From CAWJFJ01 sp963800065 (GTDB lineage Bacteria > Actinomycetota > Acidimicrobiia > Acidimicrobiales > UBA8190): a DNA stretch of 64,000 nucleotides. Location: positions 712,442 to 776,441 of the forward strand of contig CAWCZO010000003.1 of the NCBI GenBank assembly GCA_963800065.1, written 5' to 3'. Under the pieces are notes generated by a model. The model had not been told where the DNA came from, made no database searches, and saw only the letters and a list, made by a program, of their open reading frames with translations. Every line of letters begins with the position of its first letter. Within the stretch, counting starts at the first letter, position 1. Below are positions 33,252 to 42,152 of the stretch, piece after piece. The position numbers and the translations under genes are program-made.

Positions 33252-34985
33252 GTGAGCACCTACGACCTGGCCATCATGGGCGGCATCGTCGTGGACGGGA
33301 CCGGCCTGGCCCGGCGCCGGGGCGACATCGCCGTGAAGGACGGACGGGTGGCCAAGGTCGGCTTCGTCGACCCGGCCGACGCCGAGGAGGTGATCGACGC
33401 CGACGGCCTCCACGTGGCCCCCGGGATCGTCGACGCCCACACCCACTACGACCCGCAGCTCACCTTCGAGCCCCACGCCACCTCGTCGTGCTACCACGGG
33501 GTCACCACCGTCCTGGCCGGGAACTGCGGCTTCTCGGTGGCGCCCAACCGCCCCGACCAGCGTGACTACCTGGCCCGGATGTTCGCCAAGGTGGAGGGGA
33601 TGTCACCGGTGGCGCTGTCGGCGGTGAAATGGGACTTCGAGTCCTTCCCCGAGTACCTCGAGCGCCGGACAGGGACGATCGGCGTGAACATGGCCTGCTA
33701 CGTGGGCCATTCGGCCATCCGGCGCACCGTCATGGGCGAGGCCGGGTCCGAGCGCGAAGCCACCGACGACGAGATCGAGCAGATGCGCCGGGTGGTGGCC
33801 GAGGCCATGGAGGCGGGGGCGGCCGGCTTCTCCTCGTCGCACGGACCGACCCAGCTCGACGGGGAGGACAAGCCCGTCCCCTCACGGTTCTCGTCGCTGG
33901 CCGAGCTCGAGGTCCTGGTGGGCGAAGCCGGTCAGCACCGGGGTGGGTCGATCTCCTATCTCCACCGCTCGGCCATCGGGGGGCTCGACCAGGACGACCG
34001 CGACCTCCTCGAGCGTCTGGGCCGCGCCTCGCGCCTGCCCATCATCCTCCAGGGCCTCGGTGGGCGGTCCAAGGTCGACGTCCCCGGAGCCGGATGGGAC
34101 GACGTCGCCGCCTGGATCGATCGCATCGGTCACGAGGGGATCGGGATCTTCTCGCTCCTGCGCAACCACCCCTTCGACCGCGACTTCAAGGTCTCGACGG
34201 GGACGAACCTCTACGAGGGCGTCCCCGCCTTCCACCCCGTTCTCGGTCCCGGCCTGTCGGTCCCCGAGAAGCTCGCTCTCCTGGCCGAGCCCCTCCGCCG
34301 GGACGAGATGCGCCACGCCGTCGAGCACCCGAACACCGACGGGTCGAAGGGTTCCACCCTCCCGCCGCCGCGGTGGAAGGTGGTCGAGGTCGACGAGGTG
34401 GTGAAGCCCGAGAACGAGAAGTTCGTGCGGCGGACCGTCGCCGACATCGCCGAGGAGCTCGGCGTGGAGCCGGCCGACGCCTTCCTCGACCTGGCCGTCG
34501 ACGAAGGTCTCGAGACCACCTTCCGCTACGTGAACAAGTCCCGGGCCTGGGAGGAGTCCGTGGCCGACGGCCAGAAGCACCCGGCCATGATCATCGGCGT
34601 CTCCGACGGCGGAGCCCATCTCGACCGCGACGACGGCTCGGACTGGTCGACCGCCTTCCTCGCCTTCTGGGTCCGCGACCGCAAGCTCTGGTCCCTCGAG
34701 GAGGGGATCCGCCAGCTCACCCAGGTCCCCGCCTCACTCCTCGGCTTCGAGTCGCGGGGAATGCTCCTGCCCGGCTACTTCGCCGACGCCTTCATCTTCG
34801 ACCCCGAGACCATCGAGCTCGATTCCAAGAAGCAGGTCCGCGACTTCCCCGGCGGGGAGGCCCGCTACTCGGCCCGACCCCGGGGCATCTACTGGACCAT
34901 CGTGAACGGCGTCCCCATCGTGCGCGACGGCGAGGTCCTCACCGCCAACCTCCCCGGCCACGTCGTCCGTCCCGGCATCGGCTGA
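33252..34985 (+). CDS. N-acyl-D-amino-acid deacylase-like amidohydrolase
   Basis: A 577-residue amidohydrolase-superfamily protein: YDLAIMGGIVVDGTGLARRRGDIAV, the metal motif GIVDAHTHYDPQL, NCGFSVAP, SSSHGPTQLD, the SDGGAHLD motif with the metal Asp, and the C-terminal PGYFADAFIFDPETI. The arrangement matches D-aminoacylases and related actinobacterial enzymes, many of which lie in catabolic operons and hydrolyse cyclic amides or esters. GTG 33252 with GAGAGGAGAGA upstream. Part of an aldehyde dehydrogenase-hydrolase-cyclase operon. True substrate unknown. Confidence 0.87.
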   Translation: MSTYDLAIMGGIVVDGTGLARRRGDIAVKDGRVAKVGFVDPADAEEVIDADGLHVAPGIVDAHTHYDPQLTFEPHATSSCYHGVTTVLAGNCGFSVAPNRPDQRDYLARMFAKVEGMSPVALSAVKWDFESFPEYLERRTGTIGVNMACYVGHSAIRRTVMGEAGSEREATDDEIEQMRRVVAEAMEAGAAGFSSSHGPTQLDGEDKPVPSRFSSLAELEVLVGEAGQHRGGSISYLHRSAIGGLDQDDRDLLERLGRASRLPIILQGLGGRSKVDVPGAGWDDVAAWIDRIGHEGIGIFSLLRNHPFDRDFKVSTGTNLYEGVPAFHPVLGPGLSVPEKLALLAEPLRRDEMRHAVEHPNTDGSKGSTLPPPRWKVVEVDEVVKPENEKFVRRTVADIAEELGVEPADAFLDLAVDEGLETTFRYVNKSRAWEESVADGQKHPAMIIGVSDGGAHLDRDDGSDWSTAFLAFWVRDRKLWSLEEGIRQLTQVPASLLGFESRGMLLPGYFADAFIFDPETIELDSKKQVRDFPGGEARYSARPRGIYWTIVNGVPIVRDGEVLTANLPGHVVRPGIG

Positions 34986-35972
34986 GTGGGAGTCCCCGAG
35001 AAGTTCGCCGTCATCGCCGCCCAGGTGAACAACTGGGGCCGGTGGGGTCCCGACGACCAGTTGGGGACCCTCAACCTCATCACCGACGAGGTCCGCCGGC
35101 GCGCGGCGTGCTGTGTGACCACGGGGAAGGCCTTCCCCCTGGGTCTGGCCATGTCGGAGGCGGAAGGGGTCCAGAAGGGGATCGTCCCCGGGCGGTTCAA
35201 CCCGATCCGGACGATGTCGTATGTGAACGTCCCTCTCTCCGACGACCCGGAGTGGATCTGCTCGAACGAGGACGTCGTGGTGATGCCGCTGCAGTGCGCC
35301 ACCCACTGGGACGGGCTGGCCCACGTGAGCTACGGGGGGAAGCTCTACAACGGCTTCCCCCAGTCCTCGGTGACCTCCGCTGGGGCCAGCAGGTGCGGGA
35401 TCCACCTCGTCGATTCCCTCGTCGGCCGGGGCGTCCTCCTCGACGTGGCCCGGGCCAAGGGGGTCGACGTCCTCGACGGCGGCTACGCCATCCAACCGGC
35501 CGATCTCGATGCCGCCTGCGAGCTCGGCGGGGTGCGGATCGAGCCCGGTGACGTGGTCCTCGTCCGGACCGGACAGATGGCCCACCTGAAGCTGCCCAGC
35601 CGGTTCCCCGACAGCGGCGCCACCGCCCCCCACGCCAACATCCTCAACTTCAACGACGTCCTGCGGTACATGGGCTTCGCCCCCGGGCTCTCGATGGTCA
35701 CGGCGCCGTGGTTCGGTGCCCGCGACGTGGCCGCCGTGGCCACCGACACCCTCTCGCTCGAGGTCCTCCCCTGCGAGGACCCCGACATCTACCTCCCCGT
35801 CCATCTCCTCCACATCGTGGAGATGGGGATGACCCAGGGCCAGAACTGGCTCCTCGATCCCCTGGCCGCCGACTGCGCCGCCGACGGCGTCTACACCTTC
35901 CTCCTCGACGCCACCCCGCTCCCGCTGACCAACGCGCTCGGCTCGCCCGTCAATCCGGTGGCCATCAAGTAG
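34986..35972 (+). CDS. Cyclase family protein (kynurenine formamidase-like)
   Basis: A 328-residue PF04199 protein. NNWGRWGPDDQLGTLNLIT at the N-terminus and MPLQCATHWDGLAHVSYGG, the metal-binding T-H-x-D-x3-H signature at about residues 105-113, are diagnostic; GDVVLVRTG and the C-terminal PVHLLHIVEMGMTQGQNWLLDPLA also fit. Members hydrolyse formamides or lactones in ring-cleavage pathways. GTG start immediately after the stop of the preceding gene, so probably translationally coupled. No close parallel for the substrate. Confidence 0.9.
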   Translation: MGVPEKFAVIAAQVNNWGRWGPDDQLGTLNLITDEVRRRAACCVTTGKAFPLGLAMSEAEGVQKGIVPGRFNPIRTMSYVNVPLSDDPEWICSNEDVVVMPLQCATHWDGLAHVSYGGKLYNGFPQSSVTSAGASRCGIHLVDSLVGRGVLLDVARAKGVDVLDGGYAIQPADLDAACELGGVRIEPGDVVLVRTGQMAHLKLPSRFPDSGATAPHANILNFNDVLRYMGFAPGLSMVTAPWFGARDVAAVATDTLSLEVLPCEDPDIYLPVHLLHIVEMGMTQGQNWLLDPLAADCAADGVYTFLLDATPLPLTNALGSPVNPVAIK

Positions 35973-36018
35973 CCGGGGGTTCTCGACGGGTCCGGACCTG
36001 TCGGTGAGTGGAGGGGAA

Positions 36019-38814
36019 TCAGGTCACGGTGAAGGGGACCGACGAGACGACGTCACCGGAGTCGGCCGTCACCGTGACCTTTCCTGTGACCGCCCCCGCC
36101 GGGACACGCACGACGACCTTGGACTTCGACCGCGACAGGATGTCGGCCTGGGCCCCGCCGATGACCACGGCGTCGACCTCGGTGAGGTCCTTGCCCTTGA
36201 TGGTGACCTTGGTCTGGGGCGGCCCCTCGGTGGGGGAGAAGCTCGTCAGGTCGAGGGTCCCGGTCCCCGTCCAGAAGCGGGGATCGGTGGCGGGGACGTC
36301 CAAGGTGGCCACCGCCGTGTCGTCGTGGTCGACGAGCGACTCGAGACAGGGGGCCGGGTGGGGGTGGCATTTCTTCAGGAAGGAGCCGGTGGCGGAGTCC
36401 GTCGCTCCGTAGCAGACCTTCAGCCCCTTCTTGCTCGGCTCTCCGCCCACCGTGTCGGTCACCGTCTCGGTGGCGCCGGTGGTGAAGTTCGTGGAGACGA
36501 GGGTGGAGACGGCGGTGGGGTAGTCGTAGGTCCCGCTGCAGGTCAGCGTGGCGGTCTGCAGCGTCAGGTCGACGTTAGACATGGGACTCTCCGACGACGC
36601 CGTCACCGAGGTCTGGGTCTCGTCGAGGGGCGTGCTCACCGTCTTCGTACAGGTGGGATCGCAGCCGCCGCTGGCGTTCTGGACGACGGTGTAGGTGAAC
36701 TGGTCGGCCGGGTTCGGGGTCGAGCTCCCCGAGCTCGTCGTCACGATCACGTCCACCGTCCCGGCCGACCCCGGAGGGGACGACGCCGTGATGGTGTTGG
36801 TGCCCACGACGTGGATCATGGAAGCGGCCACGCCGCTGAAGTCGACTGTGGCGCCGGGAGTGAAGCCGGAGCCGGTGATGGTGACCGAGGTCGACCCGGT
36901 GGTGGGGCCGGTATTCGGGCTGACCTCGCTGACGGCCACCGCCGGAGCGGCTCCGGTGTAGATCAAGGCGTTGCCGTCGTCGTCCACGGCTCCGCAGAAG
37001 CTGGTCGACGGGCACGAGACCGAAGAGATGTCGTTGCCGGGGTCGATACTCGTCGACGACCAGTCCGTCCCCGAGTTCCCGGCGCCGTTCCAGACCAGGG
37101 CGTCACCGCCGTTGTCGACGGCGATGCAGGAGGTGGCCGTCGGGCAGCTCACCGACTGGGGGGCGTTGCCGTCGAAGTGGTAGGCGGCGGACCAGCTGCC
37201 GCCGCTGTCGGCCACCGCCGCTCCGACGTTGCCCACGGCCGTGCAGAAGGGCGTCGGTGTCGTCGTGCAGGAGACCGAGATGAGGGCGTTGGAGGAGTTG
37301 ACGTCGCCGTCGGAGGTCCACCCGCTCCCGTCCCATGTGAGGGCATTGCCATTGGTGTCAACGGCGGCGCAGAAGCTGGCCGTGGCACAGGAGACCGAGG
37401 TCAGGAAGTTGCTGCTGTCGATGTTCGTTTGGGCCCACGAGGTCCCGTTGTCGCTGGTGAGAACGTTCCCCCCGCTGTCGACGGCGGCGCAGAAGGTCGT
37501 CGGTACGCTGGTGCACGACACCGAAGTCAGGGCGAACTCGCCAAGGTCGACGAAGTTGAGAGACGACCAGCTCGTCCCGTTGAAGGTGGTCTCTTGGCCG
37601 TTGTAGTCCACGGCCACGCAGAGGGTGGCCGACGCGCAGGACACCGACGCCAACGTGCTGTCGACACTGGTGGGTGCGGACCAGGACGAGCCGTTGTAGA
37701 TGAGGACGTTTCCGAGATCGTCGACAGCGGCGCAGAAGATCGACGACACGCACGACACCGAGGCGAACTCGGTCGGGCCTTCGTCGATGATGGTGGGGGA
37801 GCTCCAGGCGATCCCGCCGTCGGTGCTGGTGACGTCCCGGCCGTCGCGGTCGACGGCCACGCAGAAGCTCGTCGACGCCGGGCACGACACCGAGGAAGGC
37901 TGGTCCTCGTGGTCCACGACATCGGGCGCGGACCAACTCCCGCTGCTGTAGCGGAGGGCTTGACCGTCGACGTCGACGGCCACGCAGGTGGAGGAGGTGG
38001 CGCAGGAGACCGACGCCAGCCGGACGCTCCCGTCCATCCCGGAGAACGTCGAGAAGCTGGCGCCGTTGTACACGAAGGCGTTGCCGCTGTTGTCGACCAT
38101 GGCGCAGAAGGTGGTGGTGTCACACGACACCGACTGGGGGCTGCCGCTGGAGTCCACGTTGCTGTACGGAGACCAGACGCTCCCCCCGTCGGTCGTCTTC
38201 ACCACGTTCCCGTTGTTGTCGAAGGCCAGGCAGAAACTGGACGTCGGACACGAGATCGAGGCCATCCCGCCGGTGGGTGCCGTGTCCATGACGACGCCCG
38301 ACGACCAGCTACCCCCGCTGTAGATGTAGCCGTCCGGGCCGGTGTCGCCGTCGACGGCGATACAGAACGTCGTGCCCGGCGCACAGGACACCGACGACAT
38401 GGCGGCGCCGCTGTTCAGGACGGTGGGGGCCGACCAGCTGGTCCCGTTGTAGATGAAGCCGTTGCCGTTGAAGTCGAGGGCGGCGCAGAAGGTCGACGAG
38501 GTACACGACACCGAGGACAGCACGTCTCCGGCATCGACAGTGGGGCCGGCCGACCACCCGGTGCCGTTGTAGACGAGGGAGCCCCCTTCGGCGTTGAGGG
38601 CCATGCAGAAGCTGGCCGTGGGGCAGGACACCGAGACGAGGAGCTGCGGGGTGGTGTTGTCCACCAGCGACGGTGCGGACCAGCCCGGGGAGGCCGAGGC
38701 CACGGTGGCCAGGGGCACGGTGGCCATGGTCGTTCCGACCACGATGGCCAGGCCTACCAGTGCCCGCCCCACGGCCCGGTGCCGACCGACCAAGGGACGC
38801 AGACTCTTCGACAT
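36019..38814 (-). CDS. Large secreted protein: 14 VSC-x-FC-AVD repeats plus two TIG domains
   Basis: A 931-residue exported protein. Signal peptide 1-42 (ALVGLAIVVGTTMATVPLATVASA). About residues 45-620 hold 14 units of roughly 40 residues, each with SVSC...FC.AVD..GNA..Y.G..WS, with a conserved Cys pair per unit, suggesting two seven-bladed or one fourteen-bladed propeller with a disulfide in each blade. An IPT/TIG domain follows (VSPNTGPTTGSTSVTITGSGF), then a Cys-containing module and a second TIG-like domain at the C-terminus. No sortase motif or lipobox. Adhesion or sensing outside the cell is a guess. ATG with GGGGGG upstream. Confidence 0.85.
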   Translation of the reverse strand: MSKSLRPLVGRHRAVGRALVGLAIVVGTTMATVPLATVASASPGWSAPSLVDNTTPQLLVSVSCPTASFCMALNAEGGSLVYNGTGWSAGPTVDAGDVLSSVSCTSSTFCAALDFNGNGFIYNGTSWSAPTVLNSGAAMSSVSCAPGTTFCIAVDGDTGPDGYIYSGGSWSSGVVMDTAPTGGMASISCPTSSFCLAFDNNGNVVKTTDGGSVWSPYSNVDSSGSPQSVSCDTTTFCAMVDNSGNAFVYNGASFSTFSGMDGSVRLASVSCATSSTCVAVDVDGQALRYSSGSWSAPDVVDHEDQPSSVSCPASTSFCVAVDRDGRDVTSTDGGIAWSSPTIIDEGPTEFASVSCVSSIFCAAVDDLGNVLIYNGSSWSAPTSVDSTLASVSCASATLCVAVDYNGQETTFNGTSWSSLNFVDLGEFALTSVSCTSVPTTFCAAVDSGGNVLTSDNGTSWAQTNIDSSNFLTSVSCATASFCAAVDTNGNALTWDGSGWTSDGDVNSSNALISVSCTTTPTPFCTAVGNVGAAVADSGGSWSAAYHFDGNAPQSVSCPTATSCIAVDNGGDALVWNGAGNSGTDWSSTSIDPGNDISSVSCPSTSFCGAVDDDGNALIYTGAAPAVAVSEVSPNTGPTTGSTSVTITGSGFTPGATVDFSGVAASMIHVVGTNTITASSPPGSAGTVDVIVTTSSGSSTPNPADQFTYTVVQNASGGCDPTCTKTVSTPLDETQTSVTASSESPMSNVDLTLQTATLTCSGTYDYPTAVSTLVSTNFTTGATETVTDTVGGEPSKKGLKVCYGATDSATGSFLKKCHPHPAPCLESLVDHDDTAVATLDVPATDPRFWTGTGTLDLTSFSPTEGPPQTKVTIKGKDLTEVDAVVIGGAQADILSRSKSKVVVRVPAGAVTGKVTVTADSGDVVSSVPFTVT

Positions 38815-38899
38815 GGCGAACCCCCCGCCGGTTGGATACCGATCGCCTCGTTAACGAGGCTACCCATGACGAGCCGGCTGTGCCCGCGCCCACCGCCGC

Positions 38900-39526
38900 T
38901 CAGGGCTGGAGGCGTTCGATCCTCCAGCCGTCGCCTCTCCGGGTGTAGCGGAGCCGGTCGTGGAGCCGGTCGTCGTGACCCTGCCAGAACTCGTAGCTCT
39001 CGGGGCGGAGCCGGAAGCCGCCCCATGACCCGGGCCGGGGGACGGGTCGCCCCTCGAAGCGCGCCGTGACCTCACCGACCTTCCGGTCGAGCGCCTGGCG
39101 CGACGCGATGGGGCGGCTCTGGTCCGACGAATGGGCGGCGATCTGCCGGTCGCGGGGCCGTGACGCGAAGTACTCGTCCGACTCCTCGGCCGTCGCTCTC
39201 TCGACCGGCCCCTCGATCCGGATCTGCCGGCCGAGCGCGTCCCAGTGCAGAAGGAGCGCGCCCACCGGGTTGACCGTGAGCTCCCGCGCTTTCCGGCTCT
39301 CGTAGTCGGTGTGGAAGACGAAGCCGTCGGCGTCCCAGCCCCGCAGCAGGACCATCCGGAGCGACGGTCGCCCGTCGGCGTCGGCGGTGGCCAGGGCCAC
39401 CGCTTCGGGGAGCCGGACCACGGCGGCGGCGGTCTCGAACCACGACCCGAACTGCGCCAGGGGGTCGGGGTCGATCCCGCTCTCGAGGAGAGCCTCGGCC
39501 GGGTACTGCGGCGGAATCGTCGTCAC
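38900..39526 (-). CDS. pdxH: Pyridoxamine 5'-phosphate oxidase
   Basis: A 208-residue FMN flavoprotein that makes pyridoxal 5'-phosphate. Signature parts: DPLAQFGSWFETA, ALATADADGRPSLRMVLLRGWDADGFVFHTDYESRKA (FMN phosphate site), RQIRIEGPVERA, SRPRDRQIAAHSSDQSRPI, and the C-terminal WGGFRLRPESYEFWQGHDDRLHDRLRYTR, diagnostic for PdxH. GTG start. A 17-bp tandem repeat lies between it and the TetR gene upstream, at what was probably a GTGA stop/start overlap. A housekeeping gene among catabolic ones. Confidence 0.95.
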   Translation of the reverse strand: MTTIPPQYPAEALLESGIDPDPLAQFGSWFETAAAVVRLPEAVALATADADGRPSLRMVLLRGWDADGFVFHTDYESRKARELTVNPVGALLLHWDALGRQIRIEGPVERATAEESDEYFASRPRDRQIAAHSSDQSRPIASRQALDRKVGEVTARFEGRPVPRPGSWGGFRLRPESYEFWQGHDDRLHDRLRYTRRGDGWRIERLQP

Positions 39527-39564
39527 GGCCCGCTCGTCGTCACGGCCCGCTCGTCGTCACGGCG
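39518..39564 (-). repeat. 17-bp tandem repeat at the TetR/pdxH junction
   Basis: 2.8 copies of CGTCGTCACGGCCCGCT. On the minus strand every copy contains GTGACGACGA, which holds both the TetR stop (TGA) and the pdxH start (GTG), as if an overlapping junction was duplicated twice and so pulled apart. Confidence 0.85.
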
Positions 39565-40204
39565 CGGCGCGTCCGGTCACCGCCCAGTGCAGGACCCGGG
39601 CCTGCGAGTCGACCATCGCCGTGGTCCGGATCCCCCAGAACTCGAACCCGTACTGGTGGGCGGCCACGTGGGCCAGCATCGAGATCAGGGTGGCGGCCAC
39701 GGCCATGGGGTCGCTCCCCGCCGGGCTGGCCCCGGCCCCTCCGGCACCGATGACCCGGGCCAGGGTCACCGTCACGGCGTTCAGGGCCCGCACGCGCAGA
39801 CCCTGGAAGCGGAGATCGCCCTCCTCGGTGGCCAGCTCGACGACCCGGAAGACGGACCGGTTCGCCTCCCAGTAGTCCATGAAGCCCGTCACCACGGCGC
39901 TGGCCGTTCCCCAACTGGCGTCCTCGGTCCAGTCGCCATCGACCAGCTCGGCCAGGAGGGCGGCCCCCTCCATCAACTCCTCGGCCAGGACCAGGATGGC
40001 CTGCTCCACGTTCTCGAAGTACTGGTAGAAGGTGGCCGGCGACGTCCCCGCCTGGCGGGCGATGTCGATCACCTTGATCGACCGCCACGGCGTCGAGGTG
40101 AGGAGGTCGGCCGTGCACCCGAGGAGGCGTTCCCGGGTGGCGCGGCCCCGGCGTCCAGGGACCCGTCCGTCGGTCGTGGCGAGGGTTCCGGAGTCGCGGG
40201 GCAT
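39557..40204 (-). CDS. TetR/AcrR family regulator
   Basis: A 215-residue repressor. The HTH is at about residues 25-70: RERLLGCTADLLTSTPWRSIKVIDIARQAGTSPATFYQYFENVE, with the recognition helix TSPATFYQYF. The C-terminal ligand domain is all-helical and typical of regulators that sense acyl-CoA or other small ligands. The palindrome CTGACGGACGGTCAG lies 25 bp before its ATG, so autoregulation is likely, and related palindromes at four other promoters make it the best candidate regulator of the whole set. Divergent from kstR. Confidence 0.88.
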   Translation of the reverse strand: MPRDSGTLATTDGRVPGRRGRATRERLLGCTADLLTSTPWRSIKVIDIARQAGTSPATFYQYFENVEQAILVLAEELMEGAALLAELVDGDWTEDASWGTASAVVTGFMDYWEANRSVFRVVELATEEGDLRFQGLRVRALNAVTVTLARVIGAGGAGASPAGSDPMAVAATLISMLAHVAAHQYGFEFWGIRTTAMVDSQARVLHWAVTGRAAP

Positions 40205-40228
40205 GTCCGTCAGAGGCTACTTCCGGAG

Positions 40229-40243
40229 CTGACGGACGGTCAG
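40229..40243. promoter_or_regulatory. Palindromic operator CTGACGGACGGTCAG (class N5)
   Basis: Arms CTGAC/GTCAG with a 5-bp spacer, between the divergent TetR and kstR genes. A further half-site (CCGTCAG) lies at 40207-40213. Confidence 0.65.
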
Positions 40244-40314
40244 GTCCGCCATCGCACCGGTGGTGCGATTTCTGGATGTCGCCCCTGGCAGTGCCCCGAG
40301 TAGGGTGGAAGCCC

Positions 40315-40929
40315 GTGCACGAGAGCACCCTTCCGCGCACCCTGACACGCGCTCAGGAGGCGCGTAGGCAACGGGTCGTCGACGCCGCCATGGAGCTCGG
40401 TCTCGAGGGCGGCTACGAGGCCGTCCAGATGCGCGACGTCGCCGGCCGGGCCCACGTGGCCATGGGGACCGTCTACCGGTACTTCACGTCCAAGGACCAC
40501 CTCCTGGCGGCCGCCCTCGTCCACTGGGTCGAGCAGCTCGACCAGCGGCTGGCCCAGATGCCCCCCCGGGGCGCCGACGCCTCGGAGCGCGTCCTCGACG
40601 TCCTCGAACGGGCCCTGCGGGCCATGGCCCGCCAGCCCCAGCTGGTCTCCGCCGTCTTCATGTCCCTGGCCTCGCCCGACCGGGCCGCCATCGAGTGCCA
40701 GCAGCAGATGGGGGCACTGATGGACGGGATCATCTCCCGGGCCATCGGCGAGCCCCAGCCCCCCGACCACGCCGAGCGGACCCGGATCATCGGCCACGTC
40801 TGGTACTCGGCCCTGGTCGGCTGGGTGAACGGCTGGTCCGACATGAACCGCGTCCGCGACGAGCTGGCCATCGCCGTCCGTCTGCTCCTCCCGGCGGAGA
40901 TCCTCCCCGGGGTGGTACGCCGGGCCTGA
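40315..40929 (+). CDS. kstR: KstR-like TetR regulator of sterol catabolism
   Basis: A 204-residue TetR protein whose DNA-binding region closely resembles mycobacterial KstR: GGYEAVQMRDVAGRAHVAMGTVYRYFTSKDHLLAAAL, including the GGYEAVQMR stretch (about residues 33-41) that I recall as nearly invariant in KstR. KstR represses cholesterol catabolic genes and is released by 3-oxo-cholestenoyl-CoA-type ligands. The ligand domain here is more diverged. GTG 40315 has GGTGGAA upstream. A candidate KstR box occurs at 45927-45940 before the ltp4/ltp3-type operon. Orthology is likely, regulation inferred. Confidence 0.85.
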   Translation: MHESTLPRTLTRAQEARRQRVVDAAMELGLEGGYEAVQMRDVAGRAHVAMGTVYRYFTSKDHLLAAALVHWVEQLDQRLAQMPPRGADASERVLDVLERALRAMARQPQLVSAVFMSLASPDRAAIECQQQMGALMDGIISRAIGEPQPPDHAERTRIIGHVWYSALVGWVNGWSDMNRVRDELAIAVRLLLPAEILPGVVRRA

Positions 40930-40993
40930 CGGCGACCTAGAGTCCAGCGCACAAGCCGATAGAGCAGAAGTCGAAAGAAGAGGGGGAGCTGTC

Positions 40994-42073
40994 ATGCGTG
41001 CTGCCGTCTGGTACGAAGCCGGGTCGGAGGTCATCGAGTACCACGACGACGTCGAGGTCGACAACCCGGGGCCGGGCGAGGTCAAGGTCAAGATCCACGC
41101 CGCCGGTGTCTGCCACTCGGACCTCTCGGCCATGAACGGGACGCTCCCCCAGCCGGCCCCGGCCATCCTCGGCCACGAGGGCGCCGGCGAGGTGATCGCC
41201 GTGGGGGAGGGGGCGGCCGACATCGCCGTCGGCGACCACGTCATCATCGCCTGGACCCCACCCTGCGGGATGTGCAAGGCCTGTCTGCGCGGTGAGGCCA
41301 ACCTCTGCGTGAACATCATGTTCAACATCGCCGGCTCCACCCACTTCTCGCGCGGTGGGACCCCCCTCTTCGGCTTCGTCGGGACGGGGACCTTCGCCGA
41401 GGAGCTCGTCGTCCCCCGGCAGGCGGTCGTGAAGATGGACAACGACGTCCCCTACGAGATCGGCGCCCTCATCGGCTGCGGCGTCACCACCGGGGTGGGC
41501 GCCGCCCTCAACACGGCCAAGGTCAAGCCCGGCGCCAACGTGGTCGTCTTCGGCGGCGGCGGTGTCGGGGTGGCCGCCATCCAGGGGGCACGCATCGCCG
41601 GTGCGGCGGAGATCGTCGTCGTCGACACCATCGATTCCAAGCTCGAGGACGCCAAGCGCTTCGGTGCCACCCGGGGGGTGAAGCCCGAGGGCCTCGACGA
41701 CGCCTCCGGGGAGATCACCGGCGGCGAGGGCTTCGACTACTCCTTCGAGTGCATCGGCCTCCCCCTCACCATCCGCGCCGCCTACGACGCCGTCCGCCGC
41801 GGCGGAACGGCCGTGATCGTCGGTGCCGGGAAGATGGACGCCATGGTCGAGTTCAACGCCTTCGAGCTCTTCTTCCAGGAGAAGAAGCTCCTCGGCTCCT
41901 ACTGGGGCTCGGCCGACGCCCGCACCGAGTTCGACCGCCTCATCCGCCTCTGGAAGGCCGGCCGCCTCGACCTCGAGGGGATGATCACGGCCCGGATGGA
42001 CATCGCCAAGGCCCAGGACGCCTTCGACGCCATGAAGCGGGGCGAGACGATCCGCCAGATCCTCACCTTCTGA
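40994..42073 (+). CDS. Zinc-dependent alcohol dehydrogenase
   Basis: A 359-residue medium-chain dehydrogenase: catalytic zinc ligands in AAGVCHSDLS and ILGHEGAGEV, the structural zinc lobe CGMCKACLRGEANLC (four Cys), and the nucleotide-binding VVVFGGGGVGVAAIQGARIAGA followed by VVDTIDSKLEDAKRFGAT. It should interconvert an alcohol and an aldehyde or ketone with NAD(P). ATG with GGGGGAG 5-6 nt upstream. It lies 64 nt downstream of kstR on the same strand and may be co-transcribed. Confidence 0.92.
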   Translation: MRAAVWYEAGSEVIEYHDDVEVDNPGPGEVKVKIHAAGVCHSDLSAMNGTLPQPAPAILGHEGAGEVIAVGEGAADIAVGDHVIIAWTPPCGMCKACLRGEANLCVNIMFNIAGSTHFSRGGTPLFGFVGTGTFAEELVVPRQAVVKMDNDVPYEIGALIGCGVTTGVGAALNTAKVKPGANVVVFGGGGVGVAAIQGARIAGAAEIVVVDTIDSKLEDAKRFGATRGVKPEGLDDASGEITGGEGFDYSFECIGLPLTIRAAYDAVRRGGTAVIVGAGKMDAMVEFNAFELFFQEKKLLGSYWGSADARTEFDRLIRLWKAGRLDLEGMITARMDIAKAQDAFDAMKRGETIRQILTF

Positions 42074-42152
42074 GCCGGCGCCGCCCCGGCGCCCCGGCCC
42101 CGGCCCCGCTGCCGCGGTCTCACGGCGCCGGCCCCGCGGCGCGGCCCGGTGC

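Noticed and set aside
36004..39069. A very long open frame antisense to the secreted repeat protein
   Set aside because: It is rich in Gly, Arg, Val and Asp with no domain, and mirrors the repeat gene on the other strand. High GC content makes such shadow frames common. The minus-strand protein has a signal peptide and clear repeats.
40994..42073. Glutathione- or mycothiol-dependent formaldehyde dehydrogenase
   Set aside because: The zinc motifs fit the general alcohol dehydrogenase family, but nothing specific to thiol-dependent members could be identified by eye.
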